Shown: one piece after another, positions 18,105-28,592 of the stretch
Numbering within the stretch: position 1 is the first letter of the stretch
How the letters are laid out: each line of letters starts with the position of its first letter
From: Desulfobulbus sp.
GTDB lineage: Bacteria; Desulfobacterota; Desulfobulbia; Desulfobulbales; Desulfobulbaceae
Direction of reading: 5' to 3'
Assembly: GCA_031280615.1 (NCBI GenBank)
Contig: JAITGO010000012.1
Location: 1-64,000, forward strand
Length of the DNA: 64,000 nucleotides
The notes under the pieces: model-generated
The model's input: the letters and a program-made list of their open reading frames with translations, nothing else
Told to the model about the DNA's origin: nothing
Databases searched by the model: none
Translations under genes and position numbers: made by a program

Positions 18105-18702
18105 AGAAGCGCGCGACAAATTGGCCGTTCTCCTGCAGGGCAAGGTTCCGGATGCTCTCGAGACCGAGCACTGCGCATCCGAAGAGGAACGCCAACTTGC
18201 CAATCTTTTGAACGAACTGTTCACTTACATGCAGGAGGTGCACCAATTCATCGTGCCCCTGTCGCAGGGAAATATCAGCGACCTCACCCTGCCGCCACCG
18301 CGTAATTTCCTCAGTTCGCCTTTCAAGGAGCTGCACTCCCGCCTCATGCACCTGACATGGCAGGCAGGCCGGGTCGCCCAGGGCGATTACAGCCAGCAGA
18401 TTGATTTCATGGGTGATTTTTCCGAGGCATTCAACAAGATGATCGTCTCGCTCGATCGGAACGAAAGGGAACTCAAAATCAAGATAGCGGAGTTGGAAAC
18501 CGCTCTGTCCCGCATTTCCCAACTCGAAGGCATCCTGCCCATCTGTTCGAGCTGTAAGCGTATCAGGCTGGAAGGAGCCGATCCGGGACAGCAGGACAGC
18601 TGGGAAGCCATCGAAAGCTACATCACCGCCAAAACCCAAACCATGTTCTCCCACGGGCTTTGTCCCGAATGCGTCAAGGCTCTGTACAGCGACTTCACCT
18701 GA
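18097..18702 (+). CDS. HAMP-like signalling protein with C-terminal Cys motif
   Basis: About 201 residues from a GTG at 18097 that has GGAG nine bases upstream; earlier in-frame starts at 18082 and 18088 are possible. The middle (about 80-140) resembles a HAMP segment (VAQGDYSQQIDFMGDFSEAF) continuing into a coiled coil. The end has C-x2-C (ICSSCKRIR), an acidic/aromatic stretch, and a second C-x2-C (GLCPECV), a module seen at the C-terminus of many sensor proteins of Desulfobacterota and Geobacter in front of or in place of output domains. No transmembrane segment is visible. It overlaps the V4R gene, so I infer a sensor/adaptor pair. No kinase domain is present. Confidence 0.7.
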   Translation: MIKEARDKLAVLLQGKVPDALETEHCASEEERQLANLLNELFTYMQEVHQFIVPLSQGNISDLTLPPPRNFLSSPFKELHSRLMHLTWQAGRVAQGDYSQQIDFMGDFSEAFNKMIVSLDRNERELKIKIAELETALSRISQLEGILPICSSCKRIRLEGADPGQQDSWEAIESYITAKTQTMFSHGLCPECVKALYSDFT

Positions 18703-19132
18703 TCTTCGCCTGATCGTGCCGGTTTGACTGTTGCCATCGCATCGTTCCGGCTTGCGCCGTAGATATTGCCCCGCACCGAGCTCTTGCTCCCAAGGCGCAT
18801 GCCCGGACCGATGCACGCCAGCTCCGGCGGCCGGCCGCCCCGTCTCCTCAACGTGTTGATTTCCCTGTTTTCCCCGTCTCTCACCTGAAACCAGCCCACG
18901 TTTCGCACCGCTCGCCAGCGCTTTCCCGGCCCGGCCAGGATGGCGGCGTTCCGCATCCTGACCACACCTCCAGCCCCAATTGGCGTTTTTTCCCGACACC
19001 CGATTCGGCGCCAAATTACCCACTGGTCCCACTAGGTAATTTCATGTACAATAGCCGAGATTATATTACGTTTCGTCCGGGACCGAACATCAAGCACGGT
19101 CCTTTTCTTCAATATCGACCACGGGTCGCCCA
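18703..19132. other. Intergenic stretch, no supported gene
   Basis: About 430 bp between the HAMP-like gene and the hybrid kinase. AT-rich sequence near 19035-19080 could hold the kinase promoter (TACAAT and TATATT are candidate -10 boxes), but no pair of hexamers is convincing. Confidence 0.4.
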
Positions 19133-22100
19133 ATGCCATGTGAACACAGGAAAACGCTGAACGGACATGCATCCTCCGGCCTTGCCGAAGGTGCGGGGCT
19201 TCCCCCTCTTTCCCCGGCAGCCCCGGCTGAGCCGATTGTCCTGCCGCCGCCTCCCGAAGAGCCGACGAAAAAAGCCGGAAGCTTCCGCACGGATTACGAG
19301 AGCCTGAAGCAGTTGCTTGAATTGGCACCGCTCGGCTATCAATCCCTTGACGAGAACGGGCTCTTTATCCACGTCAACCAGACCTGGCTCGAGATCCTCG
19401 GCTACAGTCGAGACGAGGTCATCGGCCGCGATTTTACGGAATTCCTCCATCCTGACTGGCGCATCCCCTTTCGCAACAATTTCCCCAAATACAAAAGCAA
19501 GGGCGAAGTCAAGTCCGCTGAATTCGAAATGCTCCGCAAGGACGGCGCGACCGTGTCCGTTTCTTTCGACGGTAAAATCGCCAGGGACGCACAGGGGAAT
19601 TTTCAACAAACCCACTGTTTTTTCCGGGAGATAACCGATCAAAAAAAATTGGCAAGCTATCGGGAAATGGGCCGTGAGATTCTCCAAATTTTAAGCGGCC
19701 TGGAAACCTTGCCCGAATCCATTCACCGCATTCTCAACGTGCTGCGGCAGGGAACGGGATTTGACGCGGTCGGGATACGGCTCCAAGATGGGGATGATTT
19801 CCCATTCTATGCCCACAAGGGATTCTCCGACGACTTTCTTGCCAAGGAAAATTTCCTGCTCGAACCCGATGAACACAATCGGCAGGAGCCCCCGTGCCGG
19901 GGCAAAGACGGCGCGACCCTGTTGGCCTGCGCCTGCGGGCTTGTCCTGGCCGGACGCACCGACCCGGCGCATCCTCTTTGCACCTTGGGCGGCAGTTTCT
20001 GGGTCAACGACTCCCGGATTCTTCTCGATCTTCCTTTTTTACAGGATGCCGGATTTCCACCCAGGAACCAATGCGTGCACGGCGGCTACGCCTCCTTTGC
20101 CCTGGTGCCCATCAGGGTCAGGAAAAAAATCGTCGGCCTGCTCCATTTCGGCAACGCGCGCAAGGGCTCTTTTTCTCCCAATTCCGTCGGCCAACTCGAA
20201 GCAATCGCCTCGCACATCGGCGAGGCCCTGCTGCGCAAGCAAGCGGAATCGCAGCTTGAGGAGGAAAGAAGCCGGCTGACCGATATCATCGAATTTCTTC
20301 CCGATGCCACCTTTGCCATCGACCACCAGGGACAAGTCATCATCTGGAACAAGGCCATCGAAAAGATGACCGGTCTGTCGGCGGCAGACATGGTGGGCAG
20401 GGGCAACTACGCCTACACCATTCCCTTTTACGGCAAGGCCCGTCCGCAGTTGATTGACATGATTCTGGAAAACCACGAGAATATCGACGCCCTGTATCCG
20501 AACATCGTCCGGGAAGGGCAAACGCTGACCACCGAGGTGTTCTGCAACGCCTTGCACGAAGAAGACGGAGGCGCCTGGGTCTTTGTCAAGGCATCCCCCC
20601 TGCACGATCAATCGGGCCGGATCGTCGGCGCCATTGCCAGCATCCGGGATATCACCGACCGAAAATTCACCGAGGAAAAGTTGAAGAAGAGTGTGGCCTG
20701 GTTCAAAGCCTTGTTCAATGCCACTTCCGATTCGGTGATCCTGGTCAACGCCGATGGCACCATCCTCGACTTGAACGAAAACGCGGCCCGGCGGCGTTCC
20801 CTGGACGCCGATGCGCTCCGGGGCAAGAATTTGTTCGAACATCTTCCGCCGGCCGCGGCCGCAATGCGAAGGCAGACCATCGACCGGGTCCTGCACGAGC
20901 GCAGGCTGGTCGAATACGAGGAATACCGCGAAGGCAAACACTATCTCGTCCGGCAGTATCCCATCATGGACAACCTGGGGCGTGTCATTCAGGTGGCCGG
21001 TTTCTCGCGGGATATTTCCGAAAGCAAGAAGGCCGAGGAGGAAAAGGACAAACTCCAGGCCCAGTTGATCCAGTCCCAGAAAATGGAAGCCATCGGCACC
21101 CTGGCCGGCGGTATCGCTCACGATTTCAACAACATCCTGGGCGCGATCCTCGGCTATACGGAGATGGCGCAGGATCATGTGGCCCCTGGCTCGCCCGCGT
21201 TCAAGCATCTGGAGCGGATCCAGGAGGCCGGCGAACGAGCCGGGGCCTTGGTGAAGCAGATCCTGGCCTTCAGTCGGCAGGCGGACGCCAAACGCATCCC
21301 GGTGCTTCCCTCCCAGGTGGTCCGGGAAGCGGTCAAGCTCTTGCGCCCCTCCTTGCCGGCAACGATTTCGATCGAATTGGAGCTGGAGGATGCCGTCAGG
21401 CCCATCTTCGCCAATCCGACCCAGGTGCACCAGATCCTGATCAACCTCTGCACCAACGCCTTCCACGCCATGGAACACACGGGCGGCATCCTCAAACTCG
21501 TTCTCAAGAACCGCAAGCTCTCCGGAAGCGACCTACAGCATCGACCGGAAATTGCCCCGGGCAGATTCGTGGAACTTGCCGTTGGCGACAGCGGCAGCGG
21601 TATTTCACCGGAAATACGGGAAAAGATTTTTGACCCCTACTTCACCACCAAGGAGGTCGGTAAAGGAACCGGCATGGGGCTGGCCATTGTCCACGGCATC
21701 GTCACCAGCCATAACGGCCTCATCGCCTGCGACAGCGAGGTCGGCAAGGGGACCGTCTTCCGGATTCATTTCCCGGTCGCCGAACATATCACCTACAACG
21801 CGTCCACGATCGAGGCCGCACCCGTGGGCACGGAACGGATTTTGTTTGTCGACGACGAGGAGATGCTGGTGGAGTTGGGCGTGCTCATGCTCGAGCGGCT
21901 GGGATACGAGGTGACGGGCCGCACCAACAGCCTGGAGGCGCTGCTGGCCTTCCAGAACCAGCCGGATGCGTTCGACGCGGTGATCACCGACCATACCATG
22001 CCGGGCCTCACCGGCAGCGACCTGGCCCTGCGGATCCTGCAGATACGGCCCGAAGTGCCCATCATCCTCTGTACAGGCTACAGCAACCTGATCTCGGAGG

Positions 22101-22210
22101 AAAAGGCGCGTTTGCTGGGCATCCGGGGCTTCGCGATGAAACCGCTGGCCCAAAAGGACATTGCCCTGCTGCTCCGGAACTTGCTCGACCAGGCCGCAGG
22201 CGTTCGCTGA
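19133..22210 (+). CDS. Hybrid histidine kinase: PAS-GAF-PAS-PAS-HisKA-HATPase-REC
   Basis: A 1025-residue soluble sensor kinase with no transmembrane segment. Domains in order: a Pro-rich head (1-55), PAS (about 60-170), GAF (about 178-375, Cys-rich in GATLLACACG), PAS (about 390-510), PAS (about 520-640), HisKA with the phospho-His near residue 663 (AGGIAHDFNNIL), HATPase (about 770-890; GDSGSGISPEIREKIFDPYF), and a receiver (about 900-1020) with the phospho-Asp in VITDHTMPG. The HDFNN-type H-box is usual in soluble kinases of Desulfobacterota. Output must pass to another phosphotransfer protein; no partner is adjacent. It converges with the next kinase gene (69 bp between). Confidence 0.93.
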   Translation: MPCEHRKTLNGHASSGLAEGAGLPPLSPAAPAEPIVLPPPPEEPTKKAGSFRTDYESLKQLLELAPLGYQSLDENGLFIHVNQTWLEILGYSRDEVIGRDFTEFLHPDWRIPFRNNFPKYKSKGEVKSAEFEMLRKDGATVSVSFDGKIARDAQGNFQQTHCFFREITDQKKLASYREMGREILQILSGLETLPESIHRILNVLRQGTGFDAVGIRLQDGDDFPFYAHKGFSDDFLAKENFLLEPDEHNRQEPPCRGKDGATLLACACGLVLAGRTDPAHPLCTLGGSFWVNDSRILLDLPFLQDAGFPPRNQCVHGGYASFALVPIRVRKKIVGLLHFGNARKGSFSPNSVGQLEAIASHIGEALLRKQAESQLEEERSRLTDIIEFLPDATFAIDHQGQVIIWNKAIEKMTGLSAADMVGRGNYAYTIPFYGKARPQLIDMILENHENIDALYPNIVREGQTLTTEVFCNALHEEDGGAWVFVKASPLHDQSGRIVGAIASIRDITDRKFTEEKLKKSVAWFKALFNATSDSVILVNADGTILDLNENAARRRSLDADALRGKNLFEHLPPAAAAMRRQTIDRVLHERRLVEYEEYREGKHYLVRQYPIMDNLGRVIQVAGFSRDISESKKAEEEKDKLQAQLIQSQKMEAIGTLAGGIAHDFNNILGAILGYTEMAQDHVAPGSPAFKHLERIQEAGERAGALVKQILAFSRQADAKRIPVLPSQVVREAVKLLRPSLPATISIELELEDAVRPIFANPTQVHQILINLCTNAFHAMEHTGGILKLVLKNRKLSGSDLQHRPEIAPGRFVELAVGDSGSGISPEIREKIFDPYFTTKEVGKGTGMGLAIVHGIVTSHNGLIACDSEVGKGTVFRIHFPVAEHITYNASTIEAAPVGTERILFVDDEEMLVELGVLMLERLGYEVTGRTNSLEALLAFQNQPDAFDAVITDHTMPGLTGSDLALRILQIRPEVPIILCTGYSNLISEEKARLLGIRGFAMKPLAQKDIALLLRNLLDQAAGVR

Positions 22211-22279
22211 GTTCCTTGCCGCCGGCGAAAATCCAAGTCCTTTCGGATCGCACGGCGGGCGGCTGCGGACTATGCGCAG

Positions 22280-24553
22280 CTATATGTAGCGTGTCCAGTA
22301 TTGCAGGGCTTCAAGCAGTTTTTCGTGGTCGATCGGCTTGGTGATGTGGTCGTTCATGCCTGCGGCCAAGCTTTTCTCCTTGTCTCCGGTCATGGCGTTG
22401 GCGGTCATGGCAATAATGGGCATGGTGGGTTTGCAGGGGCCGTCTAGGGCCCGGATGCGGCGGGTGGCCTCCAGCCCGTCCATGACCGGCATGAGAATAT
22501 CCATCAGCACCAAATCGAATTTCTGGGCGGAACAAGCCGCCACCGCTTCAGCCCCGTTGACAGCCATCACCGGGGTGATGCCCAGCATGCTCCGCAGAAG
22601 CTCCTGCGCGATTTCCCGGTTCAACTCGTTGTCCTCCACCAAAAGCACTTTCACATTGCCCACGATTTCGCCGGAAGACAAGGCGGTCCGCTGCGGGAGA
22701 GGCAGGTCGTCGCTGCCGCCTCGGCACAGCAAGGCGGTCACGTGAAAGGTGCTGCCCCGGCCCGGTTCGCTTTCCACCCAGATGTCCCCGTGCATAAGCT
22801 GCGCCAGCAGTCTGCAGATGGTAAGGCCAAGGCCGGTGCCCCCGTATTTGCGGGTGGTCGACCCATCGGCCTGGGAGAAGGCGTCGAACACCAGGGCCTG
22901 CTCCTGCGCCGTCATGCCGATGCCGGTATCTTGCACCCTGCAGTGCAGCAGCACCTCGTCGCCTCGGTCTTCCGCAACGTCGATAAATAGGGAGATGGAG
23001 CCTTTTTCGGTGAACTTCAACGCATTGTTGCACAGGTTGAGGCAGATCTGGGAAAGACGGAGGGAATCTCCGACCAGTACCGGGGGAACGTCCGGCGCAA
23101 CGTCCAAACTGAGTGCGAGCCCCTGTTGCTTCGCCTTGTGCTCAAGCAAATCCACCAGGGACTGCATCATGTCCGTGAGGCGGAACGCCTTGTTTTCCAA
23201 GGTCATTTTTCCCGCCTCGACCTTTGAAAAATCCAGAATGTCGTTGATGATGCCCAGCAGGTTTTCGGCAGCCCCCTGAATTTTGGTCAGATAATTCTTT
23301 TGCCTTTCATCCGGACCTGTCTGCAGGGCGAGATAGGCCATGCCGATCACGGCATTCATCGGGGTCCGTATTTCATGGCTCATACGCGCCAGGAAGTCGC
23401 TTTTAGCCCTGGTCGCGTCTTCCGCCCGGACGATCATCTGCTTCAGGTTCTCGACCATGGTGCGCAGGGAGCGCGAAAGAACGCCCAATTCGTCGTTGCG
23501 GGTCACATCGATGGCCTGATCCAGGTTGCCCCGTCCCACTTTTTCGGCCCTTTCGGCCAGACGGAAAATATCGCGGGTAACCGGAGTGACGGCCAGGTAA
23601 ATGACCGCATAGGCAAGGAGCACGGCCAGGACGGCGGCCACCAGACCGATACGCTCCACATCGCGCACCGGGGAAAGCAGATACTCTTTGTCCGCACTGG
23701 CAAGCGCGTACAGGTTGGTTCCCGGCAGATGGAAAAAGGCCAGAATTCTCGGCCCATCCTGGGCGGTGACTTCGATGAACCCCGAGGGCTTTTGCAGCAC
23801 TTCTTTGAACCAGGGGCGGTCGCCGTACGAATAGGAGGCGATGGCCGCATCGTCCAGGGAAGCGGCCGTCATGCCGCTTTCCGTGACGATAACCGTCCGC
23901 AGCCACGGTTTGTTTTCCAGCTCCAGCGCGGCCTGGGTTATTTTCCGGATTTGCAGCGAACCGACCATGGCCCCGCTGTACCCGTTATGGGTGAATCTGG
24001 TGGCCGCCGCCATCAAGGCATCGCCGGTGATACGGCTGCGGAAAGGTTCGGAAAGCACCACGCCCTTGCCGGCCATGGCCTCATGAAACCAGGGGCGGAT
24101 GGAAATGTCCAGGGTGCCCACCGCGGCAGGCAGAGAGCAGATGAGCGTCATGCCCTTGTCATTGGTGACGTAAAACGTCTCGTAGTAGCCGCAGGCTTGT
24201 CCAAGGCGGGCAAGCAAGGTATTGGCGGCCAGCACGTAGGTGTTCCGATCCGGATACGGGGCCGTGTCCGCGGGATCGAGGGCGGCCGCGATGCCGGGCA
24301 CGTTGGTGGCAAAGGTCACATCCGCCTTGGCACGGGTGATCTGCCCCAAAATGGTGTTGCCCACGACCACGGCGGCATTGAGAATCTTCTCATGACTGGC
24401 TTCAAGGAGCGAATCTTCGGCTTTGCGCACCACGGCCAACAGGGAAAAACATGAGGTGGCGAGCACTATTCCGAGAATAGGGGCCAGCAGTTTCGTCTTG
24501 AGGCCGATGGCAAGGATTCCGGCAGCGGCAGGAGACGCGATTTTCGGGGTCAT
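22280..24553 (-). CDS. Hybrid histidine kinase with periplasmic Cache domain
   Basis: A 757-residue membrane kinase. TM1 is about 16-40, a periplasmic double-Cache domain about 45-295 (the RPWF repeats, [10 protein letters not shown] and RPWFKEVLQ, are typical), TM2 about 301-323, HAMP about 325-375, HisKA with His393 in [14 protein letters not shown], HATPase ([20 protein letters not shown]), and a C-terminal receiver (about 630-750) with [13 protein letters not shown]. This is a BarA/TorS-like layout without an Hpt domain. The Cache ligand is unknown. The partner response regulator is not obvious in the window. Confidence 0.94.
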   Translation of the reverse strand: MTPKIASPAAAGILAIGLKTKLLAPILGIVLATSCFSLLAVVRKAEDSLLEASHEKILNAAVVVGNTILGQITRAKADVTFATNVPGIAAALDPADTAPYPDRNTYVLAANTLLARLGQACGYYETFYVTNDKGMTLICSLPAAVGTLDISIRPWFHEAMAGKGVVLSEPFRSRITGDALMAAATRFTHNGYSGAMVGSLQIRKITQAALELENKPWLRTVIVTESGMTAASLDDAAIASYSYGDRPWFKEVLQKPSGFIEVTAQDGPRILAFFHLPGTNLYALASADKEYLLSPVRDVERIGLVAAVLAVLLAYAVIYLAVTPVTRDIFRLAERAEKVGRGNLDQAIDVTRNDELGVLSRSLRTMVENLKQMIVRAEDATRAKSDFLARMSHEIRTPMNAVIGMAYLALQTGPDERQKNYLTKIQGAAENLLGIINDILDFSKVEAGKMTLENKAFRLTDMMQSLVDLLEHKAKQQGLALSLDVAPDVPPVLVGDSLRLSQICLNLCNNALKFTEKGSISLFIDVAEDRGDEVLLHCRVQDTGIGMTAQEQALVFDAFSQADGSTTRKYGGTGLGLTICRLLAQLMHGDIWVESEPGRGSTFHVTALLCRGGSDDLPLPQRTALSSGEIVGNVKVLLVEDNELNREIAQELLRSMLGITPVMAVNGAEAVAACSAQKFDLVLMDILMPVMDGLEATRRIRALDGPCKPTMPIIAMTANAMTGDKEKSLAAGMNDHITKPIDHEKLLEALQYWTRYI

Positions 24554-25064
24554 ACGTCACCGTTACGGTTTGGAGAACAATACTCTCTTCCCCAAAAGAG
24601 GTCTTCGGGCAAAAGCGCACCTGGAGCTGTTGTGGAGGTGGAGCGCCCAAAAGAGCGCCCAGCTGCCGCCGATCGAAAACGGCACGGCAGACGATTCCAT
24701 GGAGCGGATGTTTCCTGGGACAAACGGCAGACCCGCCATCGCAGACACCGCATCGAGCGCATGCAACCGATGCACGTCGTCCGCAGCCCCCCTGTTTGCG
24801 GCCGACCGATGATTTCGTGGCACCAGGCGCCCTGGTGCACGCTTGCTATTTTGGCCCCAAAATATGAATAATTTCATTACCCTTTCCCTGCCGTTGAGGC
24901 AAGGATAAATGCGTAATTCCTTGTTATCCGGCCAAGCTTGCCAAGCTGACGACGGAACGCTTTATGTCCCCGCCGATGCCGGTCGGGATACGGCCGGTTG
25001 GCGCGCACGTCGGCAGGGTGTTTTGTCTCGCGTCGTTGCCTCGGCCATGGCCGATCATGGCCGG
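24554..25064. other. Intergenic stretch, no supported gene
   Basis: About 510 bp separate the start of the membrane kinase from the end of the helicase gene, both on the minus strand. It should hold the kinase promoter. I see no open frame with a ribosome site and no strong hairpin. Confidence 0.4.
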
Positions 25065-27278
25065 TCATAATCGATATTGGTCACTGCCATCCCGCCCGGC
25101 GGCCAGGCGAGCCCGCAGGTTGGTCAACCGCCGATTGGCGTTGAAATTCTTGACCGCCATGGCCAGTGCCTTGGGTTGGCCGATGACGATCACCAGCTTT
25201 TTCCCCCGGGTCACGGCGGTATAGAGCAGGTTGCGCGCCAGCAGCAGGTAATGCTGCATTGCCAGGGGAATGACCACGGCGGGATACTCAGAGCCCTGGC
25301 TCTTGTGGATGCTGGTGGCATAGGCCAGCGCCACCTCGTCCAATTCTCCGAAGGCATACTCGACCCGCCTGCCGTCGTAGTCGACCCACAACAGGCCCTC
25401 GTCCGGATCGATTTCCAGAATCCGTCCGATGTCTCCGTTGAAGACTTCCTTGTCGTAATTGTTCACGGTTTGGATGATCTTGTCGCCCGGCGCGTAGGCG
25501 GTGCCGAACCGGACCACCCGCGGCTCGGCGCCGCCGTTCAGCACCTGCTGCAGTTCGGTGTTCAGGGCCTGCGCCCCCAATCCGCCCCGGTTCATGGGCG
25601 TCAGCACCTGGATGTCCTTCACCGGGTGCAGGCCGAACCGCTTCGGGATGCGCTCGACCACCACTTGCAACAGTTTAGCCCGGATTTCCTCCGGCGTGGC
25701 TGCGGCCACGAAATAAAAATCTACCAACTCCTTGCTTTCGTGTTTGAGCGGCATCTCGCCACGGTTGATCCGATGCGCATTGACGATGATCCGCGAGGCA
25801 GCGGCCTGGCGAAAGATCTCGGTCAGCCGAACGGTCGCCACCGCGCCGGATGCGATCAGGTCGGCCAGTACCGCCCCCGGCCCCACCGACGGCAGTTGGT
25901 CCACGTCGCCCACCAACAAAAGTGCGGCCGTATCCGGCACTGCCGCCAGCAGCTTGTTCATCAACACCACATCCACCATCGACGACTCGTCGACCACCAC
26001 CAGGTCGGCGTCGAGCGGGTGCTGCCGATCGCGTTTGAAGCCGAAGCTCTGAGGATCGAATTCCAGCAGGCGATGGATGGTCTTGGCCTCCTGACCGGTG
26101 GCCTCGGCCATGCGCTTGGCCGCGCGGCCGGTCGGGGCGGCCAGCAGGATGTCGAGCCGCTTGGCGGCCAGAATCCGCAGGATGTTGTTGACCAGCGTCG
26201 TCTTGCCGGTTCCCGGCCCGCCGGTGACGATGAGGACCTTGCTGGTCAGGGCAAGCCGCACGGCATCCCGTTGCGAGGGCGAAAGCTGCAGGCCGGTCTG
26301 CGCCTCCTCACACGGCAGGGCCCGGTCGGCATCGATCGTTCCCCATGGCGGCGGCCCGGCCACGATTCGCCGCAGGTGCTGGGCCACGCCCAGTTCCGCC
26401 CGGTGCAGCGGGGCCAGAAACAGGCTGGGAACAGCGTCGATCTCCTCTGCCACCAGGTTGCCTTCGTCGATTTCTTGCCGAATCGCCTCTGTCAAGATCT
26501 CTCCGGGAATGTGCAGTAACTGTTCGGACTTTTTGAGGAGCGCGTCGCGGCTGGCGGCGCAGTGGCCGTCGCCGGACAACTCCTGCAGCACATGGCGCAC
26601 GCCGGCCTGGGCGCGGATCAGGGAATCCGGGGCAATACCGAGCCGGCCGGCGATCTGGTCGGCGGTCTTGAAGCCGATGCCATGGATATCGAGCGCCAAG
26701 CGGTAGGGATTTTCCGCGACCTTGGCGACCGCCTCGTCGCCATAGACCTTGTAGATCCGCACTGCCCGCCCGGTGCCCACACCGTGAGAGTGAAGGAAAA
26801 CCATGATCTCCCGGATCGCCTTCTGCTCGGCCCAGGCGGCGGTGATCCTGCCCGCCCGCTTTACGCCGATGCCGGGAAGCGCCAGCAGCCGCTCCGGCGT
26901 GGCCTCGATCGTCGCGAACACCTCGACGCCGAACTCCCGGACCAGGATCTTGGCAAAATGGGGGCCAATGCCCTTGACCATGCCGGAGCCCAGATATTTC
27001 TCGATGCCCTCCAAGGTGTCGGGTGGGATGGTGGCCAAGCGCTGGGCCTTGAATTGCAGGCCGTGGGTCCGGTCGTTGTGCCAGCTGCCGACACACTCGA
27101 CGAATTCGCCCGGGGTGATGGCGGCGGCATTGCCGATAACCGTCACCAAATCGCGCTGGCCCCTGGCCTTGACCCGCAGCACGCAGAATCCCGACTCCTC
27201 GCTGTGGAAGGTGACCCGCTCAACCGAACCGGAAAAGCGCTCGACCGGGATATCCGTGCCGGGATGTTTGCGGTGCAT
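25065..27278 (-). CDS. recD2: RecD2-type superfamily 1 DNA helicase
   Basis: About 737 residues. An N-terminal OB-like segment ([21 protein letters not shown]) and helix-hairpin-helix stretches ([25 protein letters not shown]) precede the helicase core: Walker [12 protein letters not shown], Walker [19 protein letters not shown] (motif III), and the C-terminal motif [16 protein letters not shown] (motif V/VI region). The long N-terminal extension and the absence of recB/recC nearby mark the RecD2 class, a 5'-3' helicase in genome maintenance. The start is uncertain: an ATG at 27278 starts close to the family's N-terminus, while a GTG at 27317 adds 13 residues. Neither has a good ribosome site. 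Confidence 0.93.
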   Translation of the reverse strand: MHRKHPGTDIPVERFSGSVERVTFHSEESGFCVLRVKARGQRDLVTVIGNAAAITPGEFVECVGSWHNDRTHGLQFKAQRLATIPPDTLEGIEKYLGSGMVKGIGPHFAKILVREFGVEVFATIEATPERLLALPGIGVKRAGRITAAWAEQKAIREIMVFLHSHGVGTGRAVRIYKVYGDEAVAKVAENPYRLALDIHGIGFKTADQIAGRLGIAPDSLIRAQAGVRHVLQELSGDGHCAASRDALLKKSEQLLHIPGEILTEAIRQEIDEGNLVAEEIDAVPSLFLAPLHRAELGVAQHLRRIVAGPPPWGTIDADRALPCEEAQTGLQLSPSQRDAVRLALTSKVLIVTGGPGTGKTTLVNNILRILAAKRLDILLAAPTGRAAKRMAEATGQEAKTIHRLLEFDPQSFGFKRDRQHPLDADLVVVDESSMVDVVLMNKLLAAVPDTAALLLVGDVDQLPSVGPGAVLADLIASGAVATVRLTEIFRQAAASRIIVNAHRINRGEMPLKHESKELVDFYFVAAATPEEIRAKLLQVVVERIPKRFGLHPVKDIQVLTPMNRGGLGAQALNTELQQVLNGGAEPRVVRFGTAYAPGDKIIQTVNNYDKEVFNGDIGRILEIDPDEGLLWVDYDGRRVEYAFGELDEVALAYATSIHKSQGSEYPAVVIPLAMQHYLLLARNLLYTAVTRGKKLVIVIGQPKALAMAVKNFNANRRLTNLRARLAAGRDGSDQYRL

Positions 27279-27690
27279 GGCGTCTGGCCGGGGCTGCCGC
27301 CTGGACGTTGGCCGCACCTATGCGGGGCCGCTTCCGGGCGAGATGGAAATCTTGAAGCGCATTGTATTGATATTTTTCTCCTTTCGCATCTCCAACCTGC
27401 ATCGCCGCGCTCCGTCCGGCCGGGGCCTCGATGCCGAAGGCGCGGCACCGGACGTGCTGCGGGTTGTATCACCCATCGGTAATTCGATTTCGTTATTGAA
27501 ATTGCAAGCTAGGCCGCGCCAAAGACTGAGAACAGAATGCCGACCTGCCATTGCAGCATAATATTGCGCTGTTTCGGTATATTAGCAAAAAAAACAAAAT
27601 CATCCCATAAAGGGACCGCAATGTGCATACACCCCGGAAGACATGGAACAGACCCCATAACACTCTCATCAATCCGAATAGGAAAACACC

Positions 27691-28326
27691 ATGAACAGTC
27701 TGTTAAAAGGAGCGGTGGCAAGCGGGTTATTGCTCGGCTTGACCGGCATTGCCCAAGCCAATCTGATCGTCAATGGCAGCTTTGAAGAGAACGCCCTGGC
27801 ACGAGGAAGTTGGAGCGTCTTTAACGCCATCGACGGTTGGTCGACGGTGTGGGGACCGGGGATCGAAATCCAAAACAACGTCACCGGGCCGGCCTTTGAC
27901 GGCATGCAGTTCGTCGAGCTGGACAGCCATGCCAACAGCGCGATGGCGCAGACGGTCGGCACCGCCGTCGGCCAGACCTACCTGCTGGAATTCGCCTATT
28001 CGCCGCGCCCCGGCGTCGACAGCTATTCCAATCTGATCGACGTGTTCTGGAACGGGGTATCGCTAACCGACAATGCCGGCATTACCGCCAACGGCGCCTC
28101 CACCACCCTTTGGTCCCTCTTGAATTTCAATGTGGTCGGCACCGGCAACGACATTCTTACCTTTGCGGCCTTGGGGAAGAGCGACGCGGTCGGCGGCTTT
28201 CTCGACGGCGTCAGCCTCACCGCCGCCGCCTCGCCCCCCGCCCCTGTGCCCGAACCGGCGGCCCTGTTGCTTTTCGGCACGGGCCTGGTGGGGCTTTCCG
28301 GTTGGATTCGGCGCATGCGCACCTGA
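27691..28326 (+). CDS. PEP-CTERM sorting-domain protein
   Basis: A 211-residue exported protein. A signal peptide (cleavage near AQANL, about residue 24) is followed by a beta-rich DUF642-like domain starting NLIVNGSFEEN and containing GMQFVELDSH and LLEFAYSPRPGVD. The C-terminal sorting signal is complete: VPEPAALLLFGTGLVGLSG, then Arg-rich RRMRT. In bacteria with exosortase, such tails are cleaved and the protein goes to the cell surface or matrix. No exosortase gene lies in the window, so it must be elsewhere in the genome. A terminator follows. The gene stands alone between recD2 and the autotransporters. Confidence 0.92.
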   Translation: MNSLLKGAVASGLLLGLTGIAQANLIVNGSFEENALARGSWSVFNAIDGWSTVWGPGIEIQNNVTGPAFDGMQFVELDSHANSAMAQTVGTAVGQTYLLEFAYSPRPGVDSYSNLIDVFWNGVSLTDNAGITANGASTTLWSLLNFNVVGTGNDILTFAALGKSDAVGGFLDGVSLTAAASPPAPVPEPAALLLFGTGLVGLSGWIRRMRT

Positions 28327-28352
28327 GCTTCTCGGCACAATCGAACATCGCA

Positions 28353-28384
28353 AGGCAGGGCCCTACGGCCCTGCCTTTTTTTAT
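28353..28384 (+). terminator. Rho-independent terminator of the PEP-CTERM gene
   Basis: AAGGCAGGGCC and GGCCCTGCCTT form a stem around a three-base loop and are followed by TTTTTTT, 27 bp behind the stop codon. Confidence 0.92.
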
Positions 28385-28490
28385 CTCGAGCGCAAAGAGA
28401 GATCTCCGGCCATGAGTCGATGGCCGCAGCAGCACAGGACACCGCCGATTTTCCGAAAGAGGACCTGGCTGCAGCCGAAGAGAACCAGAC

Positions 28491-28530
28491 AAAAAAAAAG
28501 CGGGAACAATACGCGCCGTATTGTTCCCGC
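28491..28530 (-). terminator. Terminator of autotransporter gene 1
   Basis: On the minus strand a 14-bp perfect stem (GCGGGAACAATACG with its complement, 3-base loop; 28500-28530) is followed by nine T. The 31-base hairpin is identical to the one behind the second autotransporter (32823-32853), so it was duplicated with the gene. Confidence 0.92.
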
Positions 28531-28545
28531 TGGTGTTCGGGTGGG

Positions 28546-28577
28546 GCGTACAGGGCATGTGCACGCGCCCTGTACGC
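28546..28577 (-). repeat. 3'-UTR hairpin of autotransporter gene 1
   Basis: GCGTACAGGGC and GCCCTGTACGC form an 11-bp stem with a 10-base loop between the stop codon and the terminator. The equivalent hairpin of gene 2 (32869-32894) has G-C where this one has A-T at one position, on both arms, so pairing is preserved. Possibly an mRNA-stabilising element. Confidence 0.6.
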
Positions 28578-28592
28578 AAAGTGAGGAGAGAA

